A stretch of 64,000 nt of DNA from Clostridia bacterium. Lineage in GTDB: Bacteria > Bacillota > Clostridia > Christensenellales > SZUA-584. A program made the translations under genes and the position numbers. Below are positions 52,426-61,590 of the stretch, one piece after another. The DNA is taken from the NCBI GenBank assembly GCA_018648645.1, contig JABGQS010000003.1, positions 107,279-171,278 of the forward strand, written 5' to 3'. A model generated the notes under the pieces. That model saw only the letters and a program-made list of their open reading frames with translations, was not told where the DNA came from and did no database searches. Within the stretch, counting starts at the first letter, position 1, and the number at the start of each line of letters is the position of its first letter.

Positions 52426-53448
52426 ATGTACGAAATTGAGAAAAAAGAGATGGTCAGGATATCTAATTACTGCGGAGACAGAGTAGACTACGTTCAAGGC
52501 GGCGGCGGAAACACTTCGGTCAAGTTCGACGACAAACTAATGGCAATCAAAGCTTCAGGCTACACGCTTAAGGAAGCCACGCAGGACAAAGGCTACGTCA
52601 CGGTCAACTACCGGAACATCAAAAAGTACTACAACGAAGTGGACCCCGGCGCGGACACAGACTTTGAGAAAGAGAGCCTGCTGCTCAACATGGACAGCAT
52701 CGTGCTGCTTGACGGCATGGAAAACAAGCGCCCTTCGGTAGAAGTCGGCTTGCACTCGTTCCTAAACCGCTGCGTTATCCACACTCATTCAGTGTACGCG
52801 AACATGCTTTGCTGCGCAGCAGAGGGGCAGAATATCGCCAAGGAGATATTCGCAGACAGCGATATCAGCTACGTTTTTGTGCCATACATAGACCCCGGTT
52901 TCCGACTAACGCTGGTTATCAAAAACGCCGCAGAACAATACGCAGCAGAACACGGCAGCATACCGGACGCCATATTCATGATTAACCACGGCGTAATCAC
53001 AAGCAACGACGATTCCGAAAAAGCGATTGAACTGCACGAGCTGGTCAACGACAAAATTGCAGAACACTTCAAACTCGGTGCTTATCCAACGCTCAGCATC
53101 AGCAAAACGGCTGACGGCTTTAGAAGCGAAACGCCTTACCTGAAGCAGTTCGTTAAGAAGTTCGGTGGGAAGGACTACCTAGGGAACTTGAAGCTGTATC
53201 CCGACCAATTGATCTACATCGGCAAACGGCTCGGCGACGCAATCAAGATAGACGAGCAAACGGGACAGGTGCAATATATCGCCTCAGAAAAAGAAGCAAA
53301 CGTAATCGAAGAAACGCTGATGGGCGCGGCTTTCGTCATCAACGAAATCACTGAGGCGGGACTAACCCTGCTGCAAATGAACGAGGACGACGCAAGCTTC
53401 ATCAACAATTGGGAGAGCGAAGCGTATCGCTCAAAGCTCGCTAAATAG
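52426..53448 (+). CDS. Class II aldolase, probable rhamnulose-1-phosphate aldolase function
   Basis: 340 aa. VDYVQGGGGNTSVKFDDKLMAIKASGYTL gives the phosphate-binding NTS and SG loops, and NRCVIHTHSVYANMLCC gives the Zn-binding HxH of the class II aldolase/adducin family. MINHGVITS adds a further His. It is longer than E. coli RhaD (about 275 aa) and lacks the dehydrogenase half of bifunctional RhaD-ADH proteins. By position after rhaA and in an operon with rhaB it would split L-rhamnulose 1-phosphate to DHAP and L-lactaldehyde. AAGGAGA precedes the ATG. Confidence 0.85.
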   Translation: MYEIEKKEMVRISNYCGDRVDYVQGGGGNTSVKFDDKLMAIKASGYTLKEATQDKGYVTVNYRNIKKYYNEVDPGADTDFEKESLLLNMDSIVLLDGMENKRPSVEVGLHSFLNRCVIHTHSVYANMLCCAAEGQNIAKEIFADSDISYVFVPYIDPGFRLTLVIKNAAEQYAAEHGSIPDAIFMINHGVITSNDDSEKAIELHELVNDKIAEHFKLGAYPTLSISKTADGFRSETPYLKQFVKKFGGKDYLGNLKLYPDQLIYIGKRLGDAIKIDEQTGQVQYIASEKEANVIEETLMGAAFVINEITEAGLTLLQMNEDDASFINNWESEAYRSKLAK

Positions 53449-53489
53449 AAAATCGAGCAATAATATAAATACACATACAGAGGAGTAAC

Positions 53490-54779
53490 ATGGATAAAGC
53501 AATATTAATAGAGCAGCTGAACGCGGAAACGAAGGATAAGCGTCTGCAAGCGGTTGCCGGTCTAAAAAAGTTAATCGACAAGGGCGAGATTACTGTGCCG
53601 TGCAAAACAGTATACACTAACAACCACGTACACACGAAGTACTCGTTTTCGCCGTACTCGCCGGCTAAGGCGGTGTGGATGGCGGTTATGGCGGGGCTTT
53701 CCACTGTGGGCATCATGGATCACGACGCGATAAACGGCGCAGAGGAGTTCATCGAAGCAGGAGAGATTCTCGGCATAGCGACAACGATCGGCTTCGAGAT
53801 TCGCAGCGACTGGGACGAGACGGTGCTTGCCGGCAAGCGCATCAACAACCCCGACCAAGTTTCGAGTGCCTATATTTGCGCACACGGAGTCCCGCACACG
53901 CAGATAGCCAAAGCGGACGCGTTTCTGAGCAAGATAAGAGCGGCGCGCGGACAGCGCAACAGAAAAATGGTAGACAAAATCAACGCGCTTGTTAGCGGTC
54001 TTGGAATCACGCTCAGCTACGATAACGATGTGCTGCCGCTAACCTACGCACACGACGGCGGCGGTGTTACCGAGCGCCATCTGCTTTTTGCTTTGACACT
54101 CAAGATGATAGGTAAATACGGCAAGGGAGAAAAACTTGTCGAAGTGCTATCGAGTTTAGGCATAACCCCGGGGCAAAAGCCGCTGGAGTTTCTGTCAGAC
54201 GCACAAAACGACATGTACGAATACGACTTGCTGAATGTGCTTAAAAGCAGCTTCATCAAAGACATCTACATAGACACGAATACGGACGAAGCAGTTCCGA
54301 TTAGTGACGCCGTCAACTTTATCAGATCAATCGGCGCGATACCGAGCTACTGCTATCTCGGCGACGTAGGCGAATCTCCGACCGGCGACAAAAAAGCGCA
54401 GAAGTTCGAAGACGACTACCTCACTGATGTGTTGGATACCGTAAAAGGTATAGGCTTCCCGGCAATCGCGTACATGCCTTCGCGCAACACGCTGCCCCAA
54501 CTGCGGCGCATCATGACGATGGCCGATGAATACGGCTTTATGCAAATCAGCGGTGAGGACATCAACCAACCTCGTCAGTCGTTCATTTGCGAGCAGCTAA
54601 GCGACCCGATTTTTGCGCACCTGACAGACACCACGTGGGCACTCGTCGGTCACGAAATCAGCGCAACACAGGACATAAATAACGGGATATTCGCGGACGA
54701 GAAAAAACTGCGAGAAGAAGGTCTAAGTAGACTAATCAGCGTTTTCAAGCAGATTGGGCTCAGCGGTACCGGAACATAA
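53490..54779 (+). CDS. PHP-domain metallo-hydrolase
   Basis: 429 aa. NNHVHTKYSFSPYSP (HxH of the PHP metal site), GIMDHDAINGAEEF (second motif), TIGFEIRSDWDE (Glu), CAHGVPH and GEDINQPRQSF are PHP-domain features. PHP enzymes hydrolyse phosphoesters and contain up to three metals. The N-terminal 40 residues look helical, possibly a dimerisation helix. AGAGGAG precedes the ATG. It is the last gene of the rhamnose locus before a terminator, and a sugar-phosphate phosphatase role is inferred, not shown. Confidence 0.85.
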   Translation: MDKAILIEQLNAETKDKRLQAVAGLKKLIDKGEITVPCKTVYTNNHVHTKYSFSPYSPAKAVWMAVMAGLSTVGIMDHDAINGAEEFIEAGEILGIATTIGFEIRSDWDETVLAGKRINNPDQVSSAYICAHGVPHTQIAKADAFLSKIRAARGQRNRKMVDKINALVSGLGITLSYDNDVLPLTYAHDGGGVTERHLLFALTLKMIGKYGKGEKLVEVLSSLGITPGQKPLEFLSDAQNDMYEYDLLNVLKSSFIKDIYIDTNTDEAVPISDAVNFIRSIGAIPSYCYLGDVGESPTGDKKAQKFEDDYLTDVLDTVKGIGFPAIAYMPSRNTLPQLRRIMTMADEYGFMQISGEDINQPRQSFICEQLSDPIFAHLTDTTWALVGHEISATQDINNGIFADEKKLREEGLSRLISVFKQIGLSGTGT

Positions 54780-54810
54780 CCCCCAAAGACATATATTTTA
54801 AACATAAAGC

Positions 54811-54838
54811 CTGTCAACAACACGTTGACGGACTTTTC
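54811..54838 (+). terminator. Terminator of the rhamnose locus
   Basis: CTGTCAAC pairs with GTTGACGG (8 bp with one G-U) around AACAC, and TTTTC follows two bases later. Confidence 0.65.
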
Positions 54839-55005
54839 TAACAGTAACCTGCAAATACGAGTTGCGGACAAAAATCAAATCAAATACGATTAATAATTGT
54901 ATATCGAAGTGCATTTCTTTGTTTCAGTTTTCATTATTGAGTTTATATATATGTATGCAAGTGAAGTAAAAAATAAATTTTTGAGGGATTATTCTAATAA
55001 AGTAA

Positions 55006-55035
55006 TTGTAATATAGTATCGATTTCGTGTAGAAT
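55006..55035 (+). promoter_or_regulatory. Promoter of the dockerin/NlpC gene
   Basis: TTGTAA (55006-55011) and TAGAAT (55030-55035) are 18 bases apart. Transcription near 55042 leaves only about six bases before the ATG at 55048, favouring the ATG at 55075 behind GGGTGG. Confidence 0.6.
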
Positions 55036-55074
55036 ATTATAAAGGACATGATTTTACAGAATAATGGGTGGTAT

Positions 55075-56358
55075 ATGAAAAGTCAATCTATAAAATATCG
55101 TTCTATAAAACGAAGCTTTGTCGTAGTGTTGAGCATCGCTTTGCTTTTCGCGTTTGCGCCCGTTGCATCAGCAGCGCCGGACGACAACGTCAACTTTGCC
55201 GATGCAAATCTAAAGCAGGCTTTTCTTGACGCTGGTGCAGACACCGGCGACGACGGACAAATCACGCAAGGCGAGCTTGCCGCACTAACCGGCAGCGTAG
55301 ACTGCTCTTCCCGCAATATCGAAGATTTGGACGGTATAGCATATGCAACTGGTATCACAGGCATTGACCTCAGTGGCAACAATATCAGCGATATCGGCAC
55401 ATTGACCGCTTTGACCGGCCTGACTGACGCCAACGTTTCAAACAACTACCTCGACATCACAAACGACAGCAGCGATATGGCAGACATCAACGCGCTCATC
55501 GCAGACGGTTGTACAACCATATATTCACCCCAAAAGGACATTCCGGTAGACAGCATATCATCGTCATTATACGATATAAATGACGGCGTGCTTCGCTACG
55601 TTACGGCAAACACTTCGGCAGCGCAGCTTCTAGGTAACATTGACAACGATGTTGATAACCTCGCAGTTATCAGCGGAAGCAGTGTATTCACCGGCTCTGC
55701 TGTCGGTACCGGTATGAAAGTGCGCCTGTCGGTCGATGGCACAGTACGCGACGAAGTCACTGTCGTAGCTCTCGGCGATGTCAATGGCGACGGTATTATC
55801 AGCATTACCGACTACACGTTGACGCGGTTGGACATTTTGGAGCTGTCAGATCTCATTGGTCTGTTCACCAGCGCAGCAGACATCGACGGCAACGGTCATG
55901 TCAGCATCTCGGACTACACGCTGTTGCGGCTGCATATACTCAGCATCAAACCGATCACCGGCGACGGGTCACCACCGCCCGAAGTTGACGGACCTAGCCC
56001 ACAGGAGCTGATTGATTTCGCATTAACACAACTGGGGAAGCCATATGTGCGCGGAGGGAAAGGACCAGACTCCTTTGACTGCTCAGGGTTTGTCTACTAC
56101 TGCTTAAACAGTATAGGCTACGAGATAGGATACATGACGTCAACAGTATGGCGAAGCGCAAATTACCTAACTATAAACAGTATGGACAATATAGAAATGG
56201 GAGATATCCTATGCTTTGACGGACATGTCGGAATATACATGGGCGATGGCAGGATGGTCGATGCTTCATCCGGCAATGGCATGATAGTAACCAGATCAAA
56301 CATATTCAGCTCTTCATACTGGACTTCGAATTTCATATGCGCCAAAAGAGTGCTTTGA
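55075..56358 (+). CDS. Secreted LRR-dockerin-NlpC/P60 protein
   Basis: 427 aa from ATG at 55075; ATG at 55048 is an alternative. A signal peptide (SFVVVLSIALLFAFAPVASA) is followed by a short leucine-rich-repeat region (GITGIDLSGNNISDIGTLTAL). A type I dockerin comes next, with two calcium loops (DVNGDGIISITDYTLTRL near 236; DIDGNGHVSISDYTLLRL near 269). A Pro-rich linker leads to a C-terminal NlpC/P60 domain (FDCSGFVYYCLN with catalytic Cys, GHVGIYMGDG with His). It should cut peptidoglycan stem peptides and bind a cohesin. No cohesin or scaffoldin gene is in the window. Confidence 0.92.
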   Translation: MKSQSIKYRSIKRSFVVVLSIALLFAFAPVASAAPDDNVNFADANLKQAFLDAGADTGDDGQITQGELAALTGSVDCSSRNIEDLDGIAYATGITGIDLSGNNISDIGTLTALTGLTDANVSNNYLDITNDSSDMADINALIADGCTTIYSPQKDIPVDSISSSLYDINDGVLRYVTANTSAAQLLGNIDNDVDNLAVISGSSVFTGSAVGTGMKVRLSVDGTVRDEVTVVALGDVNGDGIISITDYTLTRLDILELSDLIGLFTSAADIDGNGHVSISDYTLLRLHILSIKPITGDGSPPPEVDGPSPQELIDFALTQLGKPYVRGGKGPDSFDCSGFVYYCLNSIGYEIGYMTSTVWRSANYLTINSMDNIEMGDILCFDGHVGIYMGDGRMVDASSGNGMIVTRSNIFSSSYWTSNFICAKRVL

Positions 56359-56952
56359 TAGATTGCACTCTGCATAAACTACGATAATTGTACAAAAAGC
56401 TCTAAACACGAGTGTTTATGGGTCTTTCCTTAGCGAAGAGACCGATTCGCTCCCTAAAGTATGCATACAAAACAGTATAATTACATAGTATCTAGTTAGA
56501 AAAAGCCCTTAATCACCGGGCCCTTTTAATATCCAGCATAATTGAATACAATTAAAGTGAAACGTCTAATGGGTAAAATAAAGGGTGAGGTACCTTTTAC
56601 ACCGGTCTTTTTTACCTGTACATGTAAGAATGTTATACCCGAGTGGGAGGGTTGCTAACTGTATTGAATATCGTATTGTATTTTGAACTTCGCCGGGTTT
56701 CTTGGATGCCATTATATAGTAAGCAAGGCTAGTAGAAAACGAGGACTTTATGTGGTATAATTATTAAAAGAATTTGCGGCGATTCTCAATAATATTTCGC
56801 AGCCATTTAAGGTCACAAGCCGTAAAAATACCGTGTACACGATAATTAATAAGAGGTTCCCTGTAACTATTGAATACTACCATAAGCTATTTGAGTTAGA
56901 AAAAGCGATTTCTCTATATCCTATAGTAATATACTTATCAGGAGGTACGACG
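56359..56952 (+). other. Gap with hairpins and an extended -10 promoter
   Basis: 594 bases without a credible gene. TAAACACGAGTGTTTA (56402-56417) and AGCGAA/TTCGCT (56432-56451) form hairpins, and GGTCT/AGACC can pair across them as an alternative. AAAAAGCCC and GGGCCCTTTT (about 56500-56526) form an imperfect terminator-like stem. TGGTATAAT (56753-56761) is an extended -10 element, leaving a leader of about 185 nt before the cupin gene. Confidence 0.5.
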
Positions 56953-57345
56953 ATGTTTGTAAAAAGAGGAAGAGACGATGTCGACGCCATATGTGTTGAG
57001 GACCTTTTCGGCGGACACGGTAAGGTTTGGGGAAGACAGATATTGGGGCAGGACTCGGCGCTCATCGGAACGCTGCCGGGCTTCCCGGACGACTTTGAAT
57101 CGGGTATACATTTTATTCATGAAACTGTTATTGACGTAGGAACGCTGGTGGGTGAACATCCGCATGAGGGAAGCGAAGAAGTGTACTTTTTCATTGAAGG
57201 TACAGCTAAGATGATCGTTGACGGAGAAGAGACGACTCTTATGCCCGGTGACGCTATTATAACCAAAAACAAGAGCCGACATTCGATAGAGAATATTGGC
57301 GACGTGCCGGTACGAATAATCGTAATTGAAGGCGGTGTCGGCTAA
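56953..57345 (+). CDS. Single-domain cupin protein
   Basis: 130 aa. GEHPHEGSEEVYFFIEGTAKMIVDGEE is cupin motif 1 with two His and one Glu, and AIITKNKSRHSIENIG is motif 2 with the last His. This is a metal-binding cupin of a type often found with sugar oxidoreductases. The frame is open to 56833, but AGGAGG immediately before the ATG at 56953 and the promoter at 56753 fit this start. The oxidoreductase begins two bases after its stop, so the two are likely co-translated and work on the same compound. Confidence 0.82.
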   Translation: MFVKRGRDDVDAICVEDLFGGHGKVWGRQILGQDSALIGTLPGFPDDFESGIHFIHETVIDVGTLVGEHPHEGSEEVYFFIEGTAKMIVDGEETTLMPGDAIITKNKSRHSIENIGDVPVRIIVIEGGVG

Positions 57346-57346
57346 T

Positions 57347-58495
57347 ATGCGCGATAAAACGACAATTGGTCTTGCGATGCTCGGGAACGGTTTTATTGCG
57401 CGAACCCACAATAACGCATTTAAAACAATACCCTATATGTTTTGGCCAAACGATTTTGAAATTGACATGGTCAGCGTTTGTGACTTAACCGATGAGGGTG
57501 CAAGGCAGGCCAAGGAGCGATACGGATATAGAAAAGCCTATTCCGACTTTAAGACAATGCTGGCAGACCCAGAAGTAACGCTTTTTGATAACTGCGGGCC
57601 CGATCCTATGCACTATGAGCCGGTGATGGAAGCAATCAAACACGGGAAACATGTGATATGCGAGAAACCGCTTGCGATGAGCGCCGCGCAAAGCAAAAAA
57701 ATGCTGGATGCTGCGCAGGCAGCGGGTGTAAAGCACGCTACAATGTTTAACTATCGTTTTTTCCCGGCAGTAACACTTGCAAAAACTCTTATAGAAAAGG
57801 GCGCGCTGGGGCAGATTAACCACTTTCGAGGCAGCTATACCCAGCCATACGGTGCGGGTCTTGATATTCCGTACGAGGACATTTGGTACAACAATACCGG
57901 CAGAACTGACGGAGTGGGGCAGGGGATCGGCTGCCATGTGATCGACTTGTCGCGATTCTTAATGGGTGAAGTGAAAGCCGTTGCAGGACGATCCAAAACG
58001 TATGTCGATACGCGCATAGACAAGCAGGGCAAAAAAAGGTGTATGGACTGCGAAGAGGGCATGCTCGCTGTTGCCGATTTTTCGACTGGTGCAACGGGAA
58101 TATACGAAGCACTAGAGACCGCAGCAGGGCGACGTAACTACTTTGTTTGGGAGATACTGGGGTCAGACGGCAGCATGGAGTGGAACCTCGAAAATCCGAA
58201 TTTTCTGCGCGTATACTTGAAGAACACCACCGTGCAAGAAGTAACAGGGTTCACGGAGATCAGCGTTACCCAACAGGGCGCAAATCATCCCTACTCCGAT
58301 GTGTGGTGGCCAAGCGGTCACAATATTGGATGGGAGCACGGGCATATCAACGCCATCGCGCATTTTCTAAGCTGCATTGCGAGCGGCGAGCAGGTCGGTC
58401 CAAGCGGAGCGACATTCTTCGATGGGTATCGTGCGGAGGTTGTATTGGAAGCGATAAAGGAATCCTCCGTTTCGGACAAAAGAATCTTTATCTAA
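57347..58495 (+). CDS. Gfo/Idh/MocA-family oxidoreductase
   Basis: 382 aa. The N-terminal Rossmann domain starts GLAMLGNGFIARTHNNAF and contains HVICEKPLAM (EKP motif, catalytic Lys). The C-terminal beta-sheet domain includes NHFRGSYTQPYGAGLDIPYEDIWYN, GQGIGCHVIDLSRFL (Asp/His) and HINAIAHFLSCIASGEQ. The family oxidises sugars or inositols with NAD(P). Two in-frame starts exist (TTG 57326, ATG 57347); the ATG lies right after the cupin stop with AAGGCGG upstream. A terminator follows. Confidence 0.92.
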   Translation: MRDKTTIGLAMLGNGFIARTHNNAFKTIPYMFWPNDFEIDMVSVCDLTDEGARQAKERYGYRKAYSDFKTMLADPEVTLFDNCGPDPMHYEPVMEAIKHGKHVICEKPLAMSAAQSKKMLDAAQAAGVKHATMFNYRFFPAVTLAKTLIEKGALGQINHFRGSYTQPYGAGLDIPYEDIWYNNTGRTDGVGQGIGCHVIDLSRFLMGEVKAVAGRSKTYVDTRIDKQGKKRCMDCEEGMLAVADFSTGATGIYEALETAAGRRNYFVWEILGSDGSMEWNLENPNFLRVYLKNTTVQEVTGFTEISVTQQGANHPYSDVWWPSGHNIGWEHGHINAIAHFLSCIASGEQVGPSGATFFDGYRAEVVLEAIKESSVSDKRIFI

Positions 58496-58706
58496 CTAGT
58501 ATATATACAAGTGCTGACTGAGCTGAAAAGTATTCTGACTGTGGCTGAGAAACGATAGTTATGGAGTTGCAATATGGCAGACCAGACGACTAATGAAGAG
58601 CAATAACACACTAGGCAACAACCCGCAAAACGCTTATAAATGGGTGCAAATCGCCAAACAGGAGGCAATGAACGCTTAGATAATATTGAGGCTTCTCTTT
58701 ACACAG

Positions 58707-58734
58707 CAGTGCATTTATGTAATGTACTGTTTTT
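58707..58734 (+). terminator. Terminator after the Gfo/Idh/MocA gene
   Basis: CAGTGCATT pairs with AATGTACTG (one G-U) around TATGT, followed by TTTTT. It lies between two convergent operons. Confidence 0.75.
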
Positions 58735-58764
58735 GCTGTAGAAACGGTCGAGCGATATGATATC

Positions 58765-59796
58765 TTATGCTTTTTCGCCGCTGTCCGGCAAAGACGAAAA
58801 CACATCCAAGACTTGCCCGGCAGTTGCCGTTCCGGTAACGCCTATTTGCTGTATGGTGATAGAGGATACGATATTGGCGAGCTGCGCGGCTTCATGCGCG
58901 CTCGCTCCACAGCACATTGCGCTGACCAATGCGGCAGACGCCGCGTCGCCGGCGCCAACGATGTCGATCTCACCGTCCACTTTCACGGCCTTTGCCAGTG
59001 TTGCTTCGCCGTTTTGCGCGCTGACAATACCAATATCGCCGCAAGTGACGAAAGCGATTCTGCTGTTTTTCTCGGATATCGCAACAGCACATTTTTTGAT
59101 ATTATCCGGATCCCACGCAAGCTCCGGCTTCGTGCCGGCTATTTGCGCCGCCTCAAGATTGTTGCACTTTAGAATGATGTTGCTGAATTTATCTAGATGT
59201 GCCCGCGAATCTGCGTATATGATTTTGTCGCTCAAGACGCCCATTGCAGAGAACGCTTCTCTCATATTCTGGGTGATGATGCCCTGATTGTCCTCGACGA
59301 CCTGATCCAAAATAATGAGCGCGTCTACATCGTCCATTATACGCCGGGCATTTTGCATGGCTGCCTCTTGAAGACGCATTGGCATTTGCGCGCGGTTGCG
59401 GATATCCAGTCTACTGAGCTCGCGCATCTCGCTTTTGATGACCGGCTTGGTGTAGGTCGGGGTGAAAATGCGCTCGTCCTGCACGAGATAGCTGGTGTCA
59501 ACGCCGCGATTGTTCAATTCGCGCGTCAGCTCGAACCCTTCGCCGTCGCTTCCGATTACACCGACTGCATAGATCTTGCCAACGCCCAGCGCAGCCAGAT
59601 TGTTGGTCACCGTTCCCGCAGCACCCGGGAACAACCTTTTCTCAGTGACTTGATAAGCAATCAGGTCTGTTTCCAAAGATTTCTCATTCAAAGAAGAATC
59701 TATCATAAAATATCTGTCCAGAAAAAAATCCCCTACGACAGCAATCCTGATATCCTTTAACCGATTAAGAAGCTCTTCTAACCGTTCTCTCTGCAT
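58765..59796 (-). CDS. PfkB-family carbohydrate kinase, RfaE/HldA-like
   Basis: 343 aa from the ATG at 59796 (AGAGGTG upstream); the frame runs on to 59916 but without a site. IAVVGDFFLDRYFMIDSSLNEKSLE, FPGAAGTVTNNLAALG and the catalytic DIVGAGDAASA are PfkB features. The opening VGDFFLDRY and the GGAANV-like GAAGTVTNN segment are closest to the kinase half of heptose enzymes (RfaE/HldE). It would phosphorylate a sugar phosphate at C1. It is the last gene of a minus-strand operon with a SIS isomerase and a HAD phosphatase, two other steps of heptose-type chemistry. Confidence 0.85.
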   Translation of the reverse strand: MQRERLEELLNRLKDIRIAVVGDFFLDRYFMIDSSLNEKSLETDLIAYQVTEKRLFPGAAGTVTNNLAALGVGKIYAVGVIGSDGEGFELTRELNNRGVDTSYLVQDERIFTPTYTKPVIKSEMRELSRLDIRNRAQMPMRLQEAAMQNARRIMDDVDALIILDQVVEDNQGIITQNMREAFSAMGVLSDKIIYADSRAHLDKFSNIILKCNNLEAAQIAGTKPELAWDPDNIKKCAVAISEKNSRIAFVTCGDIGIVSAQNGEATLAKAVKVDGEIDIVGAGDAASAALVSAMCCGASAHEAAQLANIVSSITIQQIGVTGTATAGQVLDVFSSLPDSGEKA

Positions 59797-59798
59797 TA

Positions 59799-60767
59799 TT
59801 ACACCTCTTGATCCCCAAGCTCTTTGTATAGAGCGCTGAGGGTATTTCTGTGCGTTCCAGCAACGTAGTGGCTTTCTCCGCCGTCCGCTACTGTTCTCGC
59901 GAGTATTGTTTTCCAAGGGCGAAAATAGTATCTCGGGTCGGTTTTCTCCGGCGTATCGCTCACACTTTTGCCCTCAAGATCGAGCAAGTCGAAAACCGCT
60001 GTGGTGAAATGCGCAATCTGCTCACCCTTTTGCCTTGCCGCGTTTCTCGCCATCGAAAGGCATTTCAAGTACACTTCAGGTCCGGTGACTGCCGAACCGA
60101 AGTTTAAGAACACGCCGCCTTCAAGGTTAGTAACCTCGTTTGCATATATCAGAAAATCTGTGTATGATGTTGCGCCCAGCGCCTCGCCGCTGCAATTGGG
60201 ATGCTCGTGAATAATGTCGCAGCCGATGCCGACGTGAACAGTGCAGGGAACTTGCATATCATAGCCCGCGGCCAGCAGACTGATGTCTTTGTGCGCAAAA
60301 TTCTCCTCGGAGATCATTCTTCCGACGCTTTCACCAAGACCAAGCCCGTCGCGTTGCCCGTGTATCGCGGCCGTGTTGATGTCGCCCGTCTCCTTCCACA
60401 ATCCAAACTGACCCTCGCTGATATACTTTGCAACGTCCTCGGTGGTTTCCCCGATTTTGGCAAATTCAAAGTCGTGTATAGCACCCGCGCCATTGAGCGC
60501 GAAGAGGGTAATTAAGCCCCGCTTCATCATATCAATCAGCAGAGGCGCTGCACCTGCGCGTATCATATGCGCACCCATCATCATAATGACAGCAGCACCT
60601 TTCCTCTTCGCTTCTATGATTTTGCCCGCGATATGTTTGATAGCCGGGTGAGAAAACACGGGCAGCGCATCACCGGGATACATCATGACGGACAAATCGA
60701 GCTCGTGCTCGCGCTCACTGAGCGGTTTGAGGTTTAGCTGTTTGCGGTCAAACTGTGAAAAAGGCAT
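59799..60767 (-). CDS. Unrecognised protein, possibly deoxyhypusine-synthase-like fold
   Basis: 322 aa. Segments such as VIMMMGAHMIRAGAAPLLID, LITLFALNGAGAIHDFEFA, GETTEDVAKYI and VHVGIGCDIIHEHPNCSG suggest a Rossmann-like fold reminiscent of deoxyhypusine synthase. However, bacteria of this type lack eIF5A, so that reaction is unlikely. NGAGAIHD and the Gly-rich turns could bind NAD. GAGGAGT precedes the ATG. It sits five bases after the HAD gene and two bases before the kinase, so it is part of the same pathway. The true function is unknown. Confidence 0.6.
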   Translation of the reverse strand: MPFSQFDRKQLNLKPLSEREHELDLSVMMYPGDALPVFSHPAIKHIAGKIIEAKRKGAAVIMMMGAHMIRAGAAPLLIDMMKRGLITLFALNGAGAIHDFEFAKIGETTEDVAKYISEGQFGLWKETGDINTAAIHGQRDGLGLGESVGRMISEENFAHKDISLLAAGYDMQVPCTVHVGIGCDIIHEHPNCSGEALGATSYTDFLIYANEVTNLEGGVFLNFGSAVTGPEVYLKCLSMARNAARQKGEQIAHFTTAVFDLLDLEGKSVSDTPEKTDPRYYFRPWKTILARTVADGGESHYVAGTHRNTLSALYKELGDQEV

Positions 60768-60772
60768 AATAG

Positions 60773-61585
60773 TTACTCCTCAAATAAATATTTTATCAGC
60801 TCTTCGGTCTCCAAAAAATGCGGGATTATGATATCGGCACCGGCTTTTTCCAAACGGCGATATTTCCACTCGTCCAAGCGCCCTTCTCCCGTCTCGTCCG
60901 ACGCAACACCGACCGCAAAACCGCCGGCCTCTTTTACGTTTTCGATTTCAACGTACCCGTCTCCAAACCCAATCAGCTCATCTCCGTGCAGGTCGTTTTC
61001 CTTGATGATATTTTCGATGACCATCTTTTTAGAAAAGTTTTTGTAATCGTCTTGAGCGCCGTATATTCCGCCATCAAAATAATCCGTTACGCCAACGAGC
61101 GCAGCTTCGTGCAGCACGTACTTTTCGTCCGTACCGCTTGCCAGATAGCACATGACACCTCTGTCGCGCATAGCACCAAGCAGCTCAAATGAGCCGGGAA
61201 CAACGCAATCGGCGAGCGATAATGTTTTGCTCCTTAGACCTTCAAGCCGGTGGTCGATTCTTTCAAGTAAAAGTGCGTGATAAGTTTCTTTGTACTCGAT
61301 TGGCTCAAGCGGGTGTCCTCCGCGTTTTTTCACTTCGCCAGCCAGCTCGATGCACTGATATATCGTTTGCTTTCCCGTGTTGTAGTCAACAAAATCACGC
61401 ACGCAATCCGTTATGCTTTTTTTGCTACCGGGGTTTGGCGTAGCTGCAAGAACGTCTATGAAATAAGGATTCATAACATCCTGCCAGCCGGCGCGCACAA
61501 GGCTGATTGTGCCGTCAAAATCGAATATCGCGTGTTTAAAACCGCCCCTTTTCGCATGGGGGTTTAATACTTTTATGTCTGGCAT
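60773..61585 (-). CDS. HAD-superfamily hydrolase
   Basis: 270 aa. KHAIFDFDGTISL gives the nucleophile Asp and acid Asp of motif I; CYLASGTDE provides motif II (Ser/Thr region); KKMVIENII supplies a Lys near motif III; and GDELIGFGDGYVEIENVKEAGG is motif IV with Asp residues. It is a phosphatase or phosphomutase of the subfamily with a helical cap. GGAGT before the ATG at 61585 sets the start, although the frame is open to 61642. It begins five bases after the SIS gene. In a heptose-like route it would remove the C7 phosphate; it is longer than GmhB. Confidence 0.85.
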   Translation of the reverse strand: MPDIKVLNPHAKRGGFKHAIFDFDGTISLVRAGWQDVMNPYFIDVLAATPNPGSKKSITDCVRDFVDYNTGKQTIYQCIELAGEVKKRGGHPLEPIEYKETYHALLLERIDHRLEGLRSKTLSLADCVVPGSFELLGAMRDRGVMCYLASGTDEKYVLHEAALVGVTDYFDGGIYGAQDDYKNFSKKMVIENIIKENDLHGDELIGFGDGYVEIENVKEAGGFAVGVASDETGEGRLDEWKYRRLEKAGADIIIPHFLETEELIKYLFEE

Positions 61586-61590
61586 ATACG

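Noticed and set aside
56833..56952. N-terminal extension of the cupin at 56953
   Set aside because: No ribosome site at the upstream GTG, non-cupin composition, and AGGAGG sits correctly for the ATG at 56953.
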